This document shows positions 8,497-19,546 of a stretch of 64,000 nucleotides of DNA, one piece after another. The first letter of the stretch is position 1. Every line of letters starts with the position of its first letter. Source of the stretch: Rosenbergiella epipactidis (GTDB lineage: Bacteria; Pseudomonadota; Gammaproteobacteria; Enterobacterales; Enterobacteriaceae); assembly GCF_018494055.1 (NCBI RefSeq), contig NZ_JABBFQ010000002.1, positions 1 to 64,000 of the forward strand. The letters are read 5' to 3'. The translations under genes and the position numbers were made by a program. The notes under the pieces were generated by a model. That model was not told where the DNA came from and did no database searches. It saw nothing but the letters and a program-made list of their open reading frames with translations.

Positions 8497-9835
8497 TCTC
8501 TTCCCCAGAGCTAAAATGTATCCACGGTTTTAGCTCTGGATCTATCCCCTCCCACACTACAGCGTATCCTTCACCTTTCTTCGACACGCCAGCTTGTGTC
8601 ATAAAAATGCCTGGGGCGCACACCAACTCCTCGTTGAAATAGATTAGCGGGATATTTTCTCTTAACCAGACTGGAATCGCTTTCTCTTGCCATATTTTTT
8701 TCAGGCTTCTTCCGCCCTGCCGCGTGACAAGGTGCAGATAAGCCGATTGGCCAAAACGCACAGTCATGGACTCTTCATCAGTGGGTGCCCGTAAGCGCAA
8801 ACCTTGGCTATTCGTCGCCGTTAAGCGTAAGGTTCCGAGACCGTTGGGGAGCACCAACGGCGTTGAAGCACTCTGCCATGAAAAGCGGGTTCCGCGTAAG
8901 GCAGGAAATATCCGACTAAGATAGAGACGCTGCTGGTAGCGCCTTAAAGACTTATTGCCTATCAGCAATTGTGGACTTGCGTCATCTCGGCTTAAGGCAA
9001 CTTCTTGCCACAGACGCGTTAGAGCCTCACGGGACGGGGTCATTGAACCTCTGTGACTTAACCATCTCCGTAATAAAGCATTTCGTTTTTGCTCTGTAGC
9101 ATCCGCTAAGTAGCCGATATCGATTGAGCCGTCATCCGCTACGCACCGTTGTAAATCTGATGCCAGCAATTCATCCAGTAAACGCTCCTGCTCAGCGCAT
9201 AATTCCGCACTACGGGTGACACTGCGTGAGAATTGTGGCCAACGTTGCATTAATCGCGGCAAGATACGTAGGCGTAAAAAATTTCGATCATAATGATCAT
9301 CTTGATTGCTCTCATCATCGATCCAACTCAAATGATGAGAGGTTGCATACTGTTCTAGCTCTTGCCGAGATATGTGTAATAAAGGGCGTAAGTGCCAGTG
9401 ATTCCCTAGTTTACGCATCGATGGCATTGACGATAAGCCTGCTGGCCCACTGCCGCGTTTCAACGCGAGAAGAAAAGTTTCGCACTGATCATCTTGATGA
9501 TGAGCGGTCACCAACGCTTCATCGGGATCGAGGACTTGCTTAAACGTAGCATAACGCAAGCTTCGTGCTTCAGCCTCAATCCCGCCTTTTTCGCCTAATA
9601 GCTGCACGTTGCGACTAACAAAAGGAATCTCTAACTCGGCACATACACGTCGACAGTGTACTAACCACTGGTCTGCATGCTGACTTAATCCATGATGAAT
9701 ATAGATAGCGCGTAGAGAGAGCGATTGCCTAAACCGTAATTGCGATAATTGATGTAATAAAACGGTGGAATCAAGTCCCCCACTAAAGCCAACCAAAAGC
9801 TTTCGATGACCGTGAAGATTGAGATCACTCGGCAT
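8483..9835 (-). CDS. tilS: tRNA(Ile)-lysidine synthase
   Basis: TilS attaches lysine to C34 of tRNA-Ile(CAU), changing its decoding to AUA. The 450-residue protein has the N-type ATP-pyrophosphatase P-loop SGGLDS (residues 18-23) and the HHQDDQCET active-site motif (about 112-120). A substrate-binding domain and C-terminal domain follow, with GGRSLKK near residue 375. It overlaps gloA2 upstream by 11 bp and runs tail to tail into rof. Confidence 0.96.
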   Translation of the reverse strand: MPSDLNLHGHRKLLVGFSGGLDSTVLLHQLSQLRFRQSLSLRAIYIHHGLSQHADQWLVHCRRVCAELEIPFVSRNVQLLGEKGGIEAEARSLRYATFKQVLDPDEALVTAHHQDDQCETFLLALKRGSGPAGLSSMPSMRKLGNHWHLRPLLHISRQELEQYATSHHLSWIDDESNQDDHYDRNFLRLRILPRLMQRWPQFSRSVTRSAELCAEQERLLDELLASDLQRCVADDGSIDIGYLADATEQKRNALLRRWLSHRGSMTPSREALTRLWQEVALSRDDASPQLLIGNKSLRRYQQRLYLSRIFPALRGTRFSWQSASTPLVLPNGLGTLRLTATNSQGLRLRAPTDEESMTVRFGQSAYLHLVTRQGGRSLKKIWQEKAIPVWLRENIPLIYFNEELVCAPGIFMTQAGVSKKGEGYAVVWEGIDPELKPWIHFSSGEETNFE

Positions 9836-10232
9836 CGTCTACTCCATCTTGATAGAATTCCAGCGGTAAGCCATCAGGATCACTAAAGAAGGTAAAGGCT
9901 TTATCGGTGATAGGATCAATTCGGATCGGTTCACACTCAATATGATGCGAGGCTAAAAAACGGATCGCCTGTTCAAGATCTTCAACAGCAAAGGCGAGGT
10001 GACGTAAGCCGCACGCTTCGGGATAACTGACACGGGGAGGGGCATCGGGGAAAGAAAAGAGTTCAATAACATACCGCCCGTCTAACGCAAGATCTGCCTT
10101 CCAAGATTGACGCTCAGCACGATAGGTTTCATTAAGTAGCTGAAGACCCAGTATCTGACAGTAGAAATGCCGACTCTGTGGGTAATTGGAGGCGATAATC
10201 GCGATATGGTGGATAGCTTTGAGGTGTAGCAT
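9825..10232 (-). CDS. gloA2: VOC family (glyoxalase-I-like) protein YaeR/GloA2
   Basis: A 135-residue vicinal-oxygen-chelate protein with paired beta-alpha-beta-beta-beta repeats. Likely metal ligands are His9 (HHIAII), Glu57 (IELF), His78 (LRHLAF) and the Glu in LPLEFY near the end. This is the arrangement of glyoxalase I and related enzymes. It matches the E. coli YaeR family in length and position upstream of tilS. The substrate is not established. Confidence 0.88.
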   Translation of the reverse strand: MLHLKAIHHIAIIASNYPQSRHFYCQILGLQLLNETYRAERQSWKADLALDGRYVIELFSFPDAPPRVSYPEACGLRHLAFAVEDLEQAIRFLASHHIECEPIRIDPITDKAFTFFSDPDGLPLEFYQDGVDDAE

Positions 10233-10257
10233 AGCCGCTCTCCCCTGATAAAAAGTG

Positions 10258-10284
10258 ATAAAAAAAGGCCGCCAAAGCGACCTT
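10258..10284 (-). terminator. Rho-independent terminator downstream of accA
   Basis: On the minus strand, AAGGTCGC (10284-10277) pairs with GCGGCCTT (10272-10265) across a TTTG loop and is followed by a run of seven T. It sits between accA and gloA2, separating gloA2-tilS from the large upstream gene block. E. coli has ldcC in this interval; it is absent here. Confidence 0.85.
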
Positions 10285-10300
10285 ATTTATTAGCGAATGC

Positions 10301-11260
10301 TTACGCGTAGCCGTAACTCATCAGACGCTCATAACGGCGATCTAATAGCTCTTCGGTAGAGAGTTCATCAAGCTCAGCCAAATCCGTTAATAATTGCTCT
10401 TTTAGCGCTGCAGCCATCTCTTTAGGGTGACGGTGTGCTCCCCCTAATGGCTCAGGGATCACGCTGTCAATTAGCTCGAGTTCTGAAAGACGGTCGGCCG
10501 TAATACCCATCGCTTCGGCCGCTAACGGTGCCTTGTCCGCGCTCTTCCACAGGATCGACGCACATCCTTCAGGAGAAATAACGGAGTAGGTACTGTATTG
10601 CAACATGTTGACTTTATCGCCCACACCGATAGCTAACGCTCCTCCCGAGCCGCCTTCACCGATGACAGTACAAATCACCGGTACGGTTAGGCCAGCCATT
10701 TCACGCAAGTTACGGGCAATTGCCTCCGCCTGACCACGTTCTTCCGCACCAACACCTGGGTAAGCCCCTGGAGTATCGATAAACGTGATAATAGGCATTT
10801 TAAAGCGCTCAGCCATTTCCATCAGACGTAATGCCTTACGGTAACCTTCTGGCGCTGGCATACCAAAATTACGGCGAATTTTTTCTTTCGTCTCGCGACC
10901 TTTTTGATGACCAATAATCATCACTGGGCGCCCGTCTAATCGTGCGATACCCCCGACAATTGCTTTGTCGTCTGCATAAGCCCGATCACCCGCTAACTCA
11001 TCGAAATCATCAAACGCATTACGCACATAATCCAAGGTATAAGGACGCATTGGATGACGCGCTAATTGTGCAACTTGCCAAGCACCTAAATCTGCGAAGA
11101 TTTTCTTCGTCAGCTCGACACTTTTGCCACGCAAGCGTTGAATTTCATCATCAAGATTAATGTCGTGCTTTTCATCTTGAGGGCCAAGGGATTTCAGTGA
11201 ATCAATTTTCGCTTCAAGTTCAGCGATAGGCTGTTCAAAATCCAGGTAATTAAGACTCAT
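10301..11260 (-). CDS. accA: Acetyl-CoA carboxylase carboxyltransferase subunit alpha
   Basis: Alpha subunit of the carboxyltransferase half of acetyl-CoA carboxylase, which commits acetyl-CoA to fatty-acid synthesis as malonyl-CoA. The 319 residues equal the E. coli length. The crotonase-fold core shows [19 protein letters not shown] and [15 protein letters not shown]. It follows dnaE by 12 bp on the same strand, so it is likely cotranscribed with it. Confidence 0.97.
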   Translation of the reverse strand: MSLNYLDFEQPIAELEAKIDSLKSLGPQDEKHDINLDDEIQRLRGKSVELTKKIFADLGAWQVAQLARHPMRPYTLDYVRNAFDDFDELAGDRAYADDKAIVGGIARLDGRPVMIIGHQKGRETKEKIRRNFGMPAPEGYRKALRLMEMAERFKMPIITFIDTPGAYPGVGAEERGQAEAIARNLREMAGLTVPVICTVIGEGGSGGALAIGVGDKVNMLQYSTYSVISPEGCASILWKSADKAPLAAEAMGITADRLSELELIDSVIPEPLGGAHRHPKEMAAALKEQLLTDLAELDELSTEELLDRRYERLMSYGYA

Positions 11261-11272
11261 AATGTTCCTGTT

Positions 11273-14200
11273 TTAATCAAACTCCAGTTCAACCTGCTCC
11301 GTTCCGATGACGAGACGTAGATCGTTTAACAAACGATCACTCGGCGTCACCCGCCAAGTTGCCCCAAATCGTAATTTAGCCCGAGCATCGTCTCTTTGAT
11401 AATAGAGATTCACCGGGATAGTGCCTGAACGATGAGGTTCGAGCACCTGTCGAAGACGGTTTAAAAGCTGGTCATCAATTTGCCTGTCCATTAGTGAGAG
11501 AGCAAGACCGCGAGCATATTTTTCACGGGCTTCATCAATATCCATCACTTCTCTTGCAATCATTTTAAGACCACCAGAGAAATCATCGAAACTGACCTGT
11601 CCACTAACGATCAGAATTTTATCTTTTTCCAGTAACTGCTGATATTTGTCTAGCGCGTCAGTATATAACATTACTTCTAAACGGCCAGAACGATCATCCA
11701 GTGTACATATACCAATTCGGTTGCCACGTTTCGTGACCATCACTCTTGCCGCGAGGACTAACCCTGCTGCAATGGTTATTTTTCCACGCTCAGTAGGATG
11801 CATATCTTTTAAGCGCATCCCGCCAACATAACGTTCGATTTCCTTCAGGTACTGATTAATGGGATGACCTGTAAGGTATAACCCTAACGTCTCCCTTTCA
11901 CCGTCTAACTGTACCTGTTCTGGCCATCGATTTATACTGGCATATGACTGTTCGATTTGTTCAGGTTCTTCTGCAAGGACCCCAAACATATCGCCCTGCC
12001 CTGTTGCTTCCGCCTTTGAATGCTGATCGGCAGCTTTCAGTGCATCATTGAGCGCACTCATTAATGCCGCCCGATGTGGCCCTAATCGGTCGAAGGCACC
12101 GGACATTATCAGTTTTTCCATCACACGGCGATTAATTTTTTTGATATCCGTGCGCGCGCAGAGGTCAAATAGCTCCTTAAAATAACCGCCTTGATTCCTC
12201 GCTTCAAGTATTGCTTCAATTGGACCTTCACCAACGCCCTTTATTGCACCAATACCATAAACAATTTCACCATCGTTATTGACGTGGAAAGGATAGAGCC
12301 CAGCGTTGATATCAGGGGGCAGGACCTTCAAGCCCATTCGCCAACATTCATCGACTAGACCGACCACTTTTTCCGTATTGTCCATATCAGCCGTCATGAC
12401 GGCAGCCATAAACTCTGCTGGATAGTGAGCTTTTAACCATAAGGTTTGGTAGGAAACTAACGCGTAGGCCGCTGAGTGAGATTTATTAAAACCATAGCCA
12501 GCAAATTTTTCCACTAAGTCGAAGATCTTCATCGACAACTCGCCGTCGACGCCCATTCGCTCTGCCCCCTCTTTGAAGACTGAGCGCTGCTTGGCCATCT
12601 CTTCCGGTTTCTTTTTACCCATCGCCCGGCGCAACATGTCAGCGCCGCCTAATGTGTAACCCGAGAGCACCTGTGCAATCTGCATTACCTGTTCTTGGTA
12701 CAGGATGATGCCATAGGTTGGCTCAAGCACTGGCTGCAGAGTTTCATGCTGCCACTGGATATCCGGATACGAAATCGCCTCACGGCCATGTTTCCGGTCT
12801 ATAAAGTTATCAACCATTCCGGACTGTAAGGGGCCAGGGCGGAATAATGCGACCAGTGCGATCATATCTTCAAAGCAGTCCGGTTTAAGTCGCTTGATAA
12901 GATCTTTCATCCCCCGCGATTCAAGCTGGAACACGGCGGTGGTTTCGGCACGCTGAAGCATGTCGAAGCTTTTTTTATCATCGAGCGGGATCGCATCGAT
13001 ATTGATTGGCGGCTCACCTTGCTTCTCACGCCGTGCATTGATCATCTGCAATGCCCAGTTGATGATGGTGAGCGTCCGTAAACCTAGGAAGTCAAATTTG
13101 ACGAGCCCAGCATATTCCACGTCATTTTTATCGAACTGCGTAACGGGATGCTGACCCAGTTCATCGCAGTACAGCGGGGCAAAGTCAGTAATTTTAGTTG
13201 GCGCGATAACAACGCCTCCCGCATGTTTACCGGCATTACGCGTTACCCCTTCAAGCTTACGAGCCATATCGATCAGGGCTTTGACTTCTTCATCGGCCTC
13301 GTAAATCTCAGGTAGCTGAGGCTCGGCTATGAAAGCTTTCTCTAGGGTCATTCCAGGGTCAGGCGGAATTAATTTCGAAATCCGATCAACGAAGCCGTAA
13401 GGATGCCCGAGGACTCGCCCGACATCACGAATAACCGCTTTTGCTGCCATGGTCCCAAAGGTAATGATCTGCGATACCGCTTCTCGACCATACATCTCGG
13501 CCACGTGGTCGATAACTAAATCACGCTTCTCCATACAGAAGTCGACATCAAAGTCCGGCATCGATACACGTTCTGGATTGAGGAACCGTTCAAATAGCAG
13601 ATCAAATTCGAGTGGGTCGAGATCTGTGATTTTCAGTGCATAGGCCACCAACGAACCTGCACCGGAGCCTCGGCCAGGGCCAACAGGTACGCCATTGTCT
13701 TTTGACCACTGGATAAATTCCATCACGATAAGGAAGTAACCCGGGAACCCCATCTGGTTAATTACCGTTAATTCTATCTCTAAGCGCTCATCATAGGCTG
13801 GACGCTTGGCAGCACGGACCTCATCGTCGGGAAAGAGGAACACAAGTCTCTCTTCCAAACCCGCTTTGGAACTTGCGACTAAAAAGTCTTCCGTGGTCAT
13901 CTCACCCGTCGGGAATTGTGGGAGAAAATACTCACCGAGTCGGATGGTGACGTTGCAACGGCGGGCGATCTCGACACTATTAGCCAGGGCTTCGGGAATA
14001 TCGGCAAAGAGTTCGCACATCTCCTCTTCAGTACGGAGATATTGTTGTTCGGTATACAGTTTGGGACGTTTAGGATCATCAAGTGTATAGCCATCATGGA
14101 TAGCGACTCGAATTTCATGGGCATCAAAATCTTGATGGCTGAGGAAGCACACATCGTTACTGGCTACGACGGGAATCTGGTGATCAACCGCTAACTGTAG

Positions 14201-14755
14201 CGCTTGGTGTAAGTAGTTCTCTTCGTCATTACGACCCGTTCGGGTAAGTTCCAGATAGTAATTGTCTGGGAAGTACTCTTGGTAGAAGGCAAGGCACTGT
14301 TCCGCCAGCGCAGCATTACCTCTTAACAGGCTATAACCCACATCCCCTTTAAAGCCCCCGGATAACAAGATAAGGCCGGGTGCATGTTCAATTAACCATT
14401 GCTGATCAACAATTGGCCCCTGATGCCCATATCCCCGCTGATAGGCTTTAGAAATAAGCAATGTGAGGTTCTGATAGCCTTCGTTGTTGGCCGCAAGCAC
14501 CGTAAGCTGCATTGGCTCGTCGCCCAATAGAGGATTGATCACTTTCAGATCAGCGCCGATAATCGGTTTAACACCGGCCCCTAACGCAGCACCATAAAAT
14601 TTGACCAAACCACATAAATTCATATGGTCCGTGATACCCAGAGCAGGCATGCCTAAACTCGCTGCTTTTTTAACTAAAGCACCGGTTTTAGCGATACCAT
14701 CAATCATGGAGTAATCGCTATGGACATGAAGATGAATAAAACGTGGGTTAGCCAT
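11273..14755 (-). CDS. dnaE: DNA polymerase III subunit alpha
   Basis: Catalytic subunit of the replicative DNA polymerase. The 1160 residues match E. coli DnaE in length. Order: PHP domain (residues 1 to about 270, opening [15 protein letters not shown]), then the polymerase core with the catalytic aspartates in MPDFDVDFC (about 398-406). Next come the tandem HhH/fingers region, a KSHSAAYA motif, an OB fold ([19 protein letters not shown], about 980-1070), and the tau-binding C-terminus. It lies between rnhB and accA, as in E. coli. Confidence 0.98.
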   Translation of the reverse strand: MANPRFIHLHVHSDYSMIDGIAKTGALVKKAASLGMPALGITDHMNLCGLVKFYGAALGAGVKPIIGADLKVINPLLGDEPMQLTVLAANNEGYQNLTLLISKAYQRGYGHQGPIVDQQWLIEHAPGLILLSGGFKGDVGYSLLRGNAALAEQCLAFYQEYFPDNYYLELTRTGRNDEENYLHQALQLAVDHQIPVVASNDVCFLSHQDFDAHEIRVAIHDGYTLDDPKRPKLYTEQQYLRTEEEMCELFADIPEALANSVEIARRCNVTIRLGEYFLPQFPTGEMTTEDFLVASSKAGLEERLVFLFPDDEVRAAKRPAYDERLEIELTVINQMGFPGYFLIVMEFIQWSKDNGVPVGPGRGSGAGSLVAYALKITDLDPLEFDLLFERFLNPERVSMPDFDVDFCMEKRDLVIDHVAEMYGREAVSQIITFGTMAAKAVIRDVGRVLGHPYGFVDRISKLIPPDPGMTLEKAFIAEPQLPEIYEADEEVKALIDMARKLEGVTRNAGKHAGGVVIAPTKITDFAPLYCDELGQHPVTQFDKNDVEYAGLVKFDFLGLRTLTIINWALQMINARREKQGEPPINIDAIPLDDKKSFDMLQRAETTAVFQLESRGMKDLIKRLKPDCFEDMIALVALFRPGPLQSGMVDNFIDRKHGREAISYPDIQWQHETLQPVLEPTYGIILYQEQVMQIAQVLSGYTLGGADMLRRAMGKKKPEEMAKQRSVFKEGAERMGVDGELSMKIFDLVEKFAGYGFNKSHSAAYALVSYQTLWLKAHYPAEFMAAVMTADMDNTEKVVGLVDECWRMGLKVLPPDINAGLYPFHVNNDGEIVYGIGAIKGVGEGPIEAILEARNQGGYFKELFDLCARTDIKKINRRVMEKLIMSGAFDRLGPHRAALMSALNDALKAADQHSKAEATGQGDMFGVLAEEPEQIEQSYASINRWPEQVQLDGERETLGLYLTGHPINQYLKEIERYVGGMRLKDMHPTERGKITIAAGLVLAARVMVTKRGNRIGICTLDDRSGRLEVMLYTDALDKYQQLLEKDKILIVSGQVSFDDFSGGLKMIAREVMDIDEAREKYARGLALSLMDRQIDDQLLNRLRQVLEPHRSGTIPVNLYYQRDDARAKLRFGATWRVTPSDRLLNDLRLVIGTEQVELEFD

Positions 14756-14787
14756 AATACTCGCTTATCGGGGTGACTGTTTACTGA

Positions 14788-15387
14788 TTAGGTTGACAGG
14801 GTAGCCAATATATTTCTGACCGGCGCAAAACTGCGACGATGCTCAAGAATTGGACCAAAACGTGTCAATTGTTCTAGATGCTTAGCGGTAGGATAGCCCT
14901 TGTGTTGTGCAAATCCGTACTCAGGGTATTGCTGGTCGAGGTCCGCCATTTCTTGGTCTCGCGTGACTTTCGCTAGAATAGAGGCCGCGCTGATTTCTGC
15001 TACTAAACTATCCCCCTTCACCACCGCTTGAGCAGGCATGGGTAAGACGGGGCAACGGTTACCATCAATCAATACAAAATCAGGCGTCAGTGAGAGCCCC
15101 GCAACCGCTCGCTGCATCGCAAGCATCGTAGCATGAAGAATATTCAGTTGGTCGATCTCATGCGGTTCTGCACGGCCAATTGACCAAGATAATGCTTTTT
15201 CTTTGATTTCGCTGCATAACATTAGCCGTTTCTTTTCACTTATTTTTTTCGAGTCAGCCAATCCCAAAATAGGGTTATTTGGATCTAAGATAACGGCTGC
15301 CGTGACAACAGCACCCACCAAAGGTCCACGCCCCACTTCATCAACACCGGCGATACAGTGGGCGACGGGGTAAATAAAATCAGCCAT
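14788..15387 (-). CDS. rnhB: Ribonuclease HII
   Basis: Cleaves RNA in RNA-DNA hybrids and starts removal of single ribonucleotides from DNA. The 199-residue protein has the GRGPL motif in [16 protein letters not shown] with catalytic Asp-Glu. Later conserved segments are [20 protein letters not shown] and VLIDGNRCP. The start at 15387 (MADFIYP) aligns with E. coli RnhB and overlaps the end of lpxB by 8 bp. A longer upstream extension in the same frame lies wholly inside lpxB and is not conserved. Confidence 0.96.
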   Translation of the reverse strand: MADFIYPVAHCIAGVDEVGRGPLVGAVVTAAVILDPNNPILGLADSKKISEKKRLMLCSEIKEKALSWSIGRAEPHEIDQLNILHATMLAMQRAVAGLSLTPDFVLIDGNRCPVLPMPAQAVVKGDSLVAEISAASILAKVTRDQEMADLDQQYPEYGFAQHKGYPTAKHLEQLTRFGPILEHRRSFAPVRNILATLST

Positions 15388-16522
15388 CAATAAGTTCCAG
15401 TACTGCTTGTGCAGCTTGATTATCTGCATCCCAGCGAATTTGCTGATGCAATGTTTGGAAAGTTGTGAGTAATTCCTGCCGCTCAGGACTCTCATGCAGT
15501 AACGGTTCAAGAGCCGCCGCGAGACGTTGGGGCGTACACTCTTCTTGCAGGAGTTCCTTCACTAATTCTCGACCAGCAAGCAGGTTAGGTAAGGATACCC
15601 ACTGTGTTTTGACTAAGCGTTTCGCCAGCCAAAACGTGAAAGGTTTCATTCGGTAGCCAACTACCATAGGACATTTCGCTAACATGCACTCTAATGCAGC
15701 AGTCCCCGAAGCCAGTATTGCGGCATCGCTCGCGATCATCACTTCACGTGCTTTCCCCTCAACCAAATGCAGCGATAACGTGGGTGCGATTTCCTGCTTG
15801 ATGGCAAGAAATTGCTCGGCTCGGTGCGCATTCGCTGCGGGAACGATAATTTCAAGATCAGGATAACGCTCTCTCAGCAAGACCGCAGCGCGTAAAAAAT
15901 CTGCACTCAGCATATCGACTTCGCTCGATCGACTGCCGGGGAGAAGCGCTAAGCAACGCGCTTGAGGAGCAATATCCAAGGTCTTTCGTGCCGCGAGCTT
16001 ATCAGGATGAAGGGCGATATCGTCTGCCATTTTGTGGCCGATAAATTGGCAAGGCACATCAAAGCGATCGTAAAAAGCTTTCTCAAATGGTAGAAAAGCG
16101 AGCACTAAGTCAGTATTACGGCCTATTTTAAAGACTCTTTTTTGACGCCATGCCCAAACAGAGGGACTGACATAGTGAATGGTCGGGATCCCCGCTCGCT
16201 TCAGTTTGCCTTCTAAAGGGATATTAAAATCAGGCGCATCGATTCCAACGAAAACGTCAGGCTTTAGCGTAGTTAACCGCTCAGTTAACTCACGACGAAT
16301 GTGGAGTAACCTTCTTAAACGGCCTAGTACCTCGACGATCCCCATTACCGCCAACTCTTCCATTTCGTACCAAGCCTCGCAGCCTTCCGCTTGCATAAGC
16401 GGGCCAGCGACGCCAACGAATCGGATATTTGGATTTTTTTGTTTAAGCGAACGGATTAATCCGGCACCTAAAATATCGCCGGAGGTTTCTCCGGCGATAA
16501 GGGCAACAGTCAAAGGACGCAT
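15380..16522 (-). CDS. lpxB: Lipid A disaccharide synthase
   Basis: GT-B glycosyltransferase joining UDP-2,3-diacylglucosamine and lipid X into the lipid A disaccharide at the inner-membrane cytoplasmic face. The 380-residue protein has the N-terminal AGETSGD motif (about residues 10-16), [10 protein letters not shown] (about 125-134) and the LPGSRSSEV segment. E. coli LpxB has 382 residues. Operon order lpxD-fabZ-lpxA-lpxB-rnhB is kept; the gap to lpxA is 9 bp. Confidence 0.97.
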   Translation of the reverse strand: MRPLTVALIAGETSGDILGAGLIRSLKQKNPNIRFVGVAGPLMQAEGCEAWYEMEELAVMGIVEVLGRLRRLLHIRRELTERLTTLKPDVFVGIDAPDFNIPLEGKLKRAGIPTIHYVSPSVWAWRQKRVFKIGRNTDLVLAFLPFEKAFYDRFDVPCQFIGHKMADDIALHPDKLAARKTLDIAPQARCLALLPGSRSSEVDMLSADFLRAAVLLRERYPDLEIIVPAANAHRAEQFLAIKQEIAPTLSLHLVEGKAREVMIASDAAILASGTAALECMLAKCPMVVGYRMKPFTFWLAKRLVKTQWVSLPNLLAGRELVKELLQEECTPQRLAAALEPLLHESPERQELLTTFQTLHQQIRWDADNQAAQAVLELIDG

Positions 16523-16531
16523 GAAAACCTT

Positions 16532-17320
16532 TTATCGTATAAGACCGCGAGTCGAACGTGCGAAGAAATCATAGAAGGGTTGAACTTCGCTGTGTTCTTG
16601 AGCCAACGCAGCGATTTCTGGCTTAACCTCTTCGAGAGTGCGGCCACTGCGATACAGAAGTTTGTAGGCATTACGAATAGCGTGTAATGCTTCCTTACTG
16701 AAGCCGCGGCGTTTGAGCCCTTCGATATTGACACCATAAGGTGAAGCATGGTTACCCTGTGCAATCACATAAGGTGGAACATCTTGTACCACTCCCGAAC
16801 AGCCGCCAACCATCACATGGGCCCCAATGGTGCACCATTGATGCACTGCGGTCATTCCGCCAATGATTGCGTGGTCATCCACCGTCACATGTCCGGCTAA
16901 TGTCGCATTGTTAGCGAAGATACAGTGGTTACCAATCAGCCCATCATGTCCAATATGAGTATTCCCCATAAGGAGATTGTGATTACCAAGACGAGTAACC
17001 CCCCCTCCCTGTACACTGCCACGGTGAATAGAACACCCTTCACGAATACTATTATGATCACCAATGATCACTTTAGTATCCTCTCCTGCATATTTTAGGT
17101 CTTGGTTAACTTCACCAATAGACGTAAATTGGAAGATGAGGTTATCTTGCCCTATCTGCGTGAAACCATTTACCACCACATGAGATTTCAATACTGTTCT
17201 AGCACCGATTTCTACATTCTTTCCGATGATCGAAAAAGGGCCAATCGTCACTTCAGGGCCAATTTTAGCCCCTTCTTCGACAATGGCTGTGGGATGAATG
17301 CGAGCTGACTGATCAATCAC
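16532..17320 (-). CDS. lpxA: UDP-N-acetylglucosamine acyltransferase
   Basis: First enzyme of lipid A synthesis, transferring a 3-hydroxyacyl chain from ACP to UDP-GlcNAc. The 262 residues equal the E. coli length. The N-terminal two-thirds is a left-handed beta-helix of hexapeptide repeats. The catalytic His lies in NTHIGHDG (about residue 125). The C-terminal helical bundle holds [22 protein letters not shown]. It starts 2 bp after fabZ ends. Confidence 0.97.
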   Translation of the reverse strand: MIDQSARIHPTAIVEEGAKIGPEVTIGPFSIIGKNVEIGARTVLKSHVVVNGFTQIGQDNLIFQFTSIGEVNQDLKYAGEDTKVIIGDHNSIREGCSIHRGSVQGGGVTRLGNHNLLMGNTHIGHDGLIGNHCIFANNATLAGHVTVDDHAIIGGMTAVHQWCTIGAHVMVGGCSGVVQDVPPYVIAQGNHASPYGVNIEGLKRRGFSKEALHAIRNAYKLLYRSGRTLEEVKPEIAALAQEHSEVQPFYDFFARSTRGLIR

Positions 17321-17322
17321 TT

Positions 17323-17778
17323 TTACGCCTCCCGGCTACGGGCACACATCATGGTCGCTTCACAGACGACTTTACCGTCAACGGTTGCGACCCCTTTGAA
17401 GCGAGTCAGGCCACGGCGAGTTTTTTCAAACGTGACTTCCATCACCATCTGATCGCCTGGAACAACTGGCTTTTTAAAGCGCGCGCTATCGATACCAGCA
17501 AAATAGTACAGTTCACCAGGTTCTAATCCCCCCACGCTTTTAAACGCGAGAATCCCGGTTGCTTGTGCCATCGCTTCCAGAATCAATACACCTGGAAAGA
17601 TAGGTTTACCAGGGAAGTGACCTTGGAAAAACGGTTCATTCACACTGACATTTTTAACCGCACGCAAATAAGTATGTGGTTCAAAATCTAAAACGCGATC
17701 AACGAGTAAAAACGGATAGCGGTGTGGAAGTAAATCAAAGATCTCTTCAATCGCCAGAGTATGTGTTTCAGTAGTCAA
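17323..17778 (-). CDS. fabZ: 3-hydroxyacyl-ACP dehydratase FabZ
   Basis: Hot-dog-fold dehydratase of type II fatty-acid synthesis. The 151-residue protein shows [14 protein letters not shown] near its start, and the catalytic His and Glu in [20 protein letters not shown] (about residues 54-73). It lies inside the lipid A operon, where its balance with LpxC decides how 3-hydroxymyristoyl-ACP is shared between phospholipid and lipid A. The 139 bp back to lpxD hold no recognisable element. Confidence 0.97.
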   Translation of the reverse strand: MTTETHTLAIEEIFDLLPHRYPFLLVDRVLDFEPHTYLRAVKNVSVNEPFFQGHFPGKPIFPGVLILEAMAQATGILAFKSVGGLEPGELYYFAGIDSARFKKPVVPGDQMVMEVTFEKTRRGLTRFKGVATVDGKVVCEATMMCARSREA

Positions 17779-17917
17779 GATACTCTTCCTGCTCTAAAAT
17801 GTTAGCAAAAACACGACACGATGAAAAAAGTTAACCGGTCGCAAAGGGTAAACAGGCCGCGCACATTTCATTGTTTATATAATTATGCAACGATGACGTG
17901 AGGATGGCCTTTGGCTC

Positions 17918-18949
17918 TTAGGTGTCGCTGTTCGAGGTAGCTTGACGTTCGAGCGTTTTCAAACGTTTATTAATCTCATTGATATTCATGACCAATGCAG
18001 CAGTCTTACGCCACTGCTTGTTTGATTGTAGTGGAATACCTGAAGAATAGATGCCTGGCTCAGTGATCGGCCGCATAACCATTCCCATTCCTGTTACAGT
18101 CACTTTGTCACAAATTTCCATATGACCATTGATGACGCTAGCGCCGCCAATCATGCAGTAGCGTCCAATTTTCAAGCTACCCGCCATGATGACACCACCT
18201 GCCACTGCGGTATTGTCGCCAATAATAACATTATGTGCAATCTGACATTGATTATCGATGATAACCCCGTTGCCGATTTGCGTGTTATCTAACGCCCCAC
18301 GGTCAATTGTCGTACATGCACCTATTTCAACTCGGTCACCGATCACAACGGTACCAAGCTGAGGAATTTTTATCCAATTGCCACGATCATTCGCATAACC
18401 GAAGCCGTCAGCACCAATCACTGTGCCAGACTGGATTAAGCAGTGGCTGCCGATCTTAATTTCATGGTAAATCGATACATTCGCCCACAACCGGGTATTG
18501 GCACCGATTGTCGTCTTTTTCCCGACAAAACAACCAGGACCAATCACGACGTTATCACCTAACACCACACCTGACTCTATAACAGCATTCGCACCAATAG
18601 AGACATTATTCCCGAGCGAGGCATCACTGGCGATAACCGCTGAGGGGGCAATATTTTCTGCAGGTGGAGGGGTCGTATCTAAAATTTGCGCTAATTTTGC
18701 ATAAGTAAGATAAGGGTTTTTGACCACTAATGCTGCACTCTGACAACATTCTAAATCAGCTTCCGTCAGCACCACAGCTGCAGCGTTACACTGAGAGAGT
18801 TGCTCGCGGTAGCGACTGTTTGCAAGAAATGTGATCTGTTCGGCACCCGCAGATTGCATCGACGCAATGCCGGAGATGGCGATATCGCCATCTCCATGCA
18901 CCGTTGCATCTAATTGGCGGGCTAGTTCAGCCAGACGAATAGATGCCAT
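17918..18949 (-). CDS. lpxD: UDP-3-O-(3-hydroxymyristoyl)glucosamine N-acyltransferase
   Basis: Third step of lipid A synthesis, N-acylating UDP-3-O-acyl-glucosamine. The 343-residue protein has an N-terminal uridine-binding domain (about 1-100, including [13 protein letters not shown]). A left-handed beta-helix follows, and the catalytic His lies in [11 protein letters not shown] (about residue 240). A C-terminal helix completes it. The skp stop is 3 bp upstream. Confidence 0.97.
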   Translation of the reverse strand: MASIRLAELARQLDATVHGDGDIAISGIASMQSAGAEQITFLANSRYREQLSQCNAAAVVLTEADLECCQSAALVVKNPYLTYAKLAQILDTTPPPAENIAPSAVIASDASLGNNVSIGANAVIESGVVLGDNVVIGPGCFVGKKTTIGANTRLWANVSIYHEIKIGSHCLIQSGTVIGADGFGYANDRGNWIKIPQLGTVVIGDRVEIGACTTIDRGALDNTQIGNGVIIDNQCQIAHNVIIGDNTAVAGGVIMAGSLKIGRYCMIGGASVINGHMEICDKVTVTGMGMVMRPITEPGIYSSGIPLQSNKQWRKTAALVMNINEINKRLKTLERQATSNSDT

Positions 18950-18952
18950 CGG

Positions 18953-19447
18953 TTATTTAACCTGTTTCAACACATCAGACGTGATGTCTTTTGAATTTGC
19001 TGCGTAAGCAACTGAATTGGTATCCAGTACTACGTCATACCCTTCATCATCAGCAACTTTCTTTACTGCAGTTTGGATGCTGGATAGGATTTTATTACGC
19101 TCTTCCATTTGACGACGACGGTTGTCTTGCTCAAAAGCTTGCGCTTTGTTTTCAAAACTTTGACGCTTAGCCATGATGTCTTTCTCTAAGCTAGAACGCT
19201 CGCTTGCTTTCATGGTTGAACCATTACGTTGCAAGTTCTGCATTTGAGCTTGGATAGCGCGCTCTTGTGCTTGAAGATCAGTCGCGCGACCTTTGAACTC
19301 ATTTTCCAATTGCTTCGCAACGGTTGCACGTTGGGGTAACTGTTGGAAAATATTGGAGACGTTCACTACTGCAATTTTATCAGCAGCTTGTGCAGCTGAT
19401 GCAGCTAATGCCAATCCAAGACCCGCGGCACATAACAACTTTTTCAC
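18953..19447 (-). CDS. skp: Periplasmic chaperone Skp
   Basis: Skp (OmpH) holds unfolded outer-membrane proteins in the periplasm on their way to BamA. The 164-residue precursor has a Sec signal peptide (about residues 1-21, ending AAQA before ADKIAV). A trimerisation core follows, then long Gln/Lys-rich helical arms ([31 protein letters not shown]). E. coli Skp has 161 residues. It is directly downstream of bamA. Confidence 0.96.
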   Translation of the reverse strand: MKKLLCAAGLGLALAASAAQAADKIAVVNVSNIFQQLPQRATVAKQLENEFKGRATDLQAQERAIQAQMQNLQRNGSTMKASERSSLEKDIMAKRQSFENKAQAFEQDNRRRQMEERNKILSSIQTAVKKVADDEGYDVVLDTNSVAYAANSKDITSDVLKQVK

Positions 19448-19546
19448 TATATACTCCTTTCCATTACCTTGAGTGCGTAAAACACCATTTTATGCAAAAT
19501 GACAGGGAGAATTCCCTGCCATCGCAATTGATTTACCGATAATATA

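Noticed and set aside
15388-15510. N-terminal extension of rnhB
   Set aside because: It lies wholly within lpxB, and the conserved protein begins at the internal ATG at 15387.
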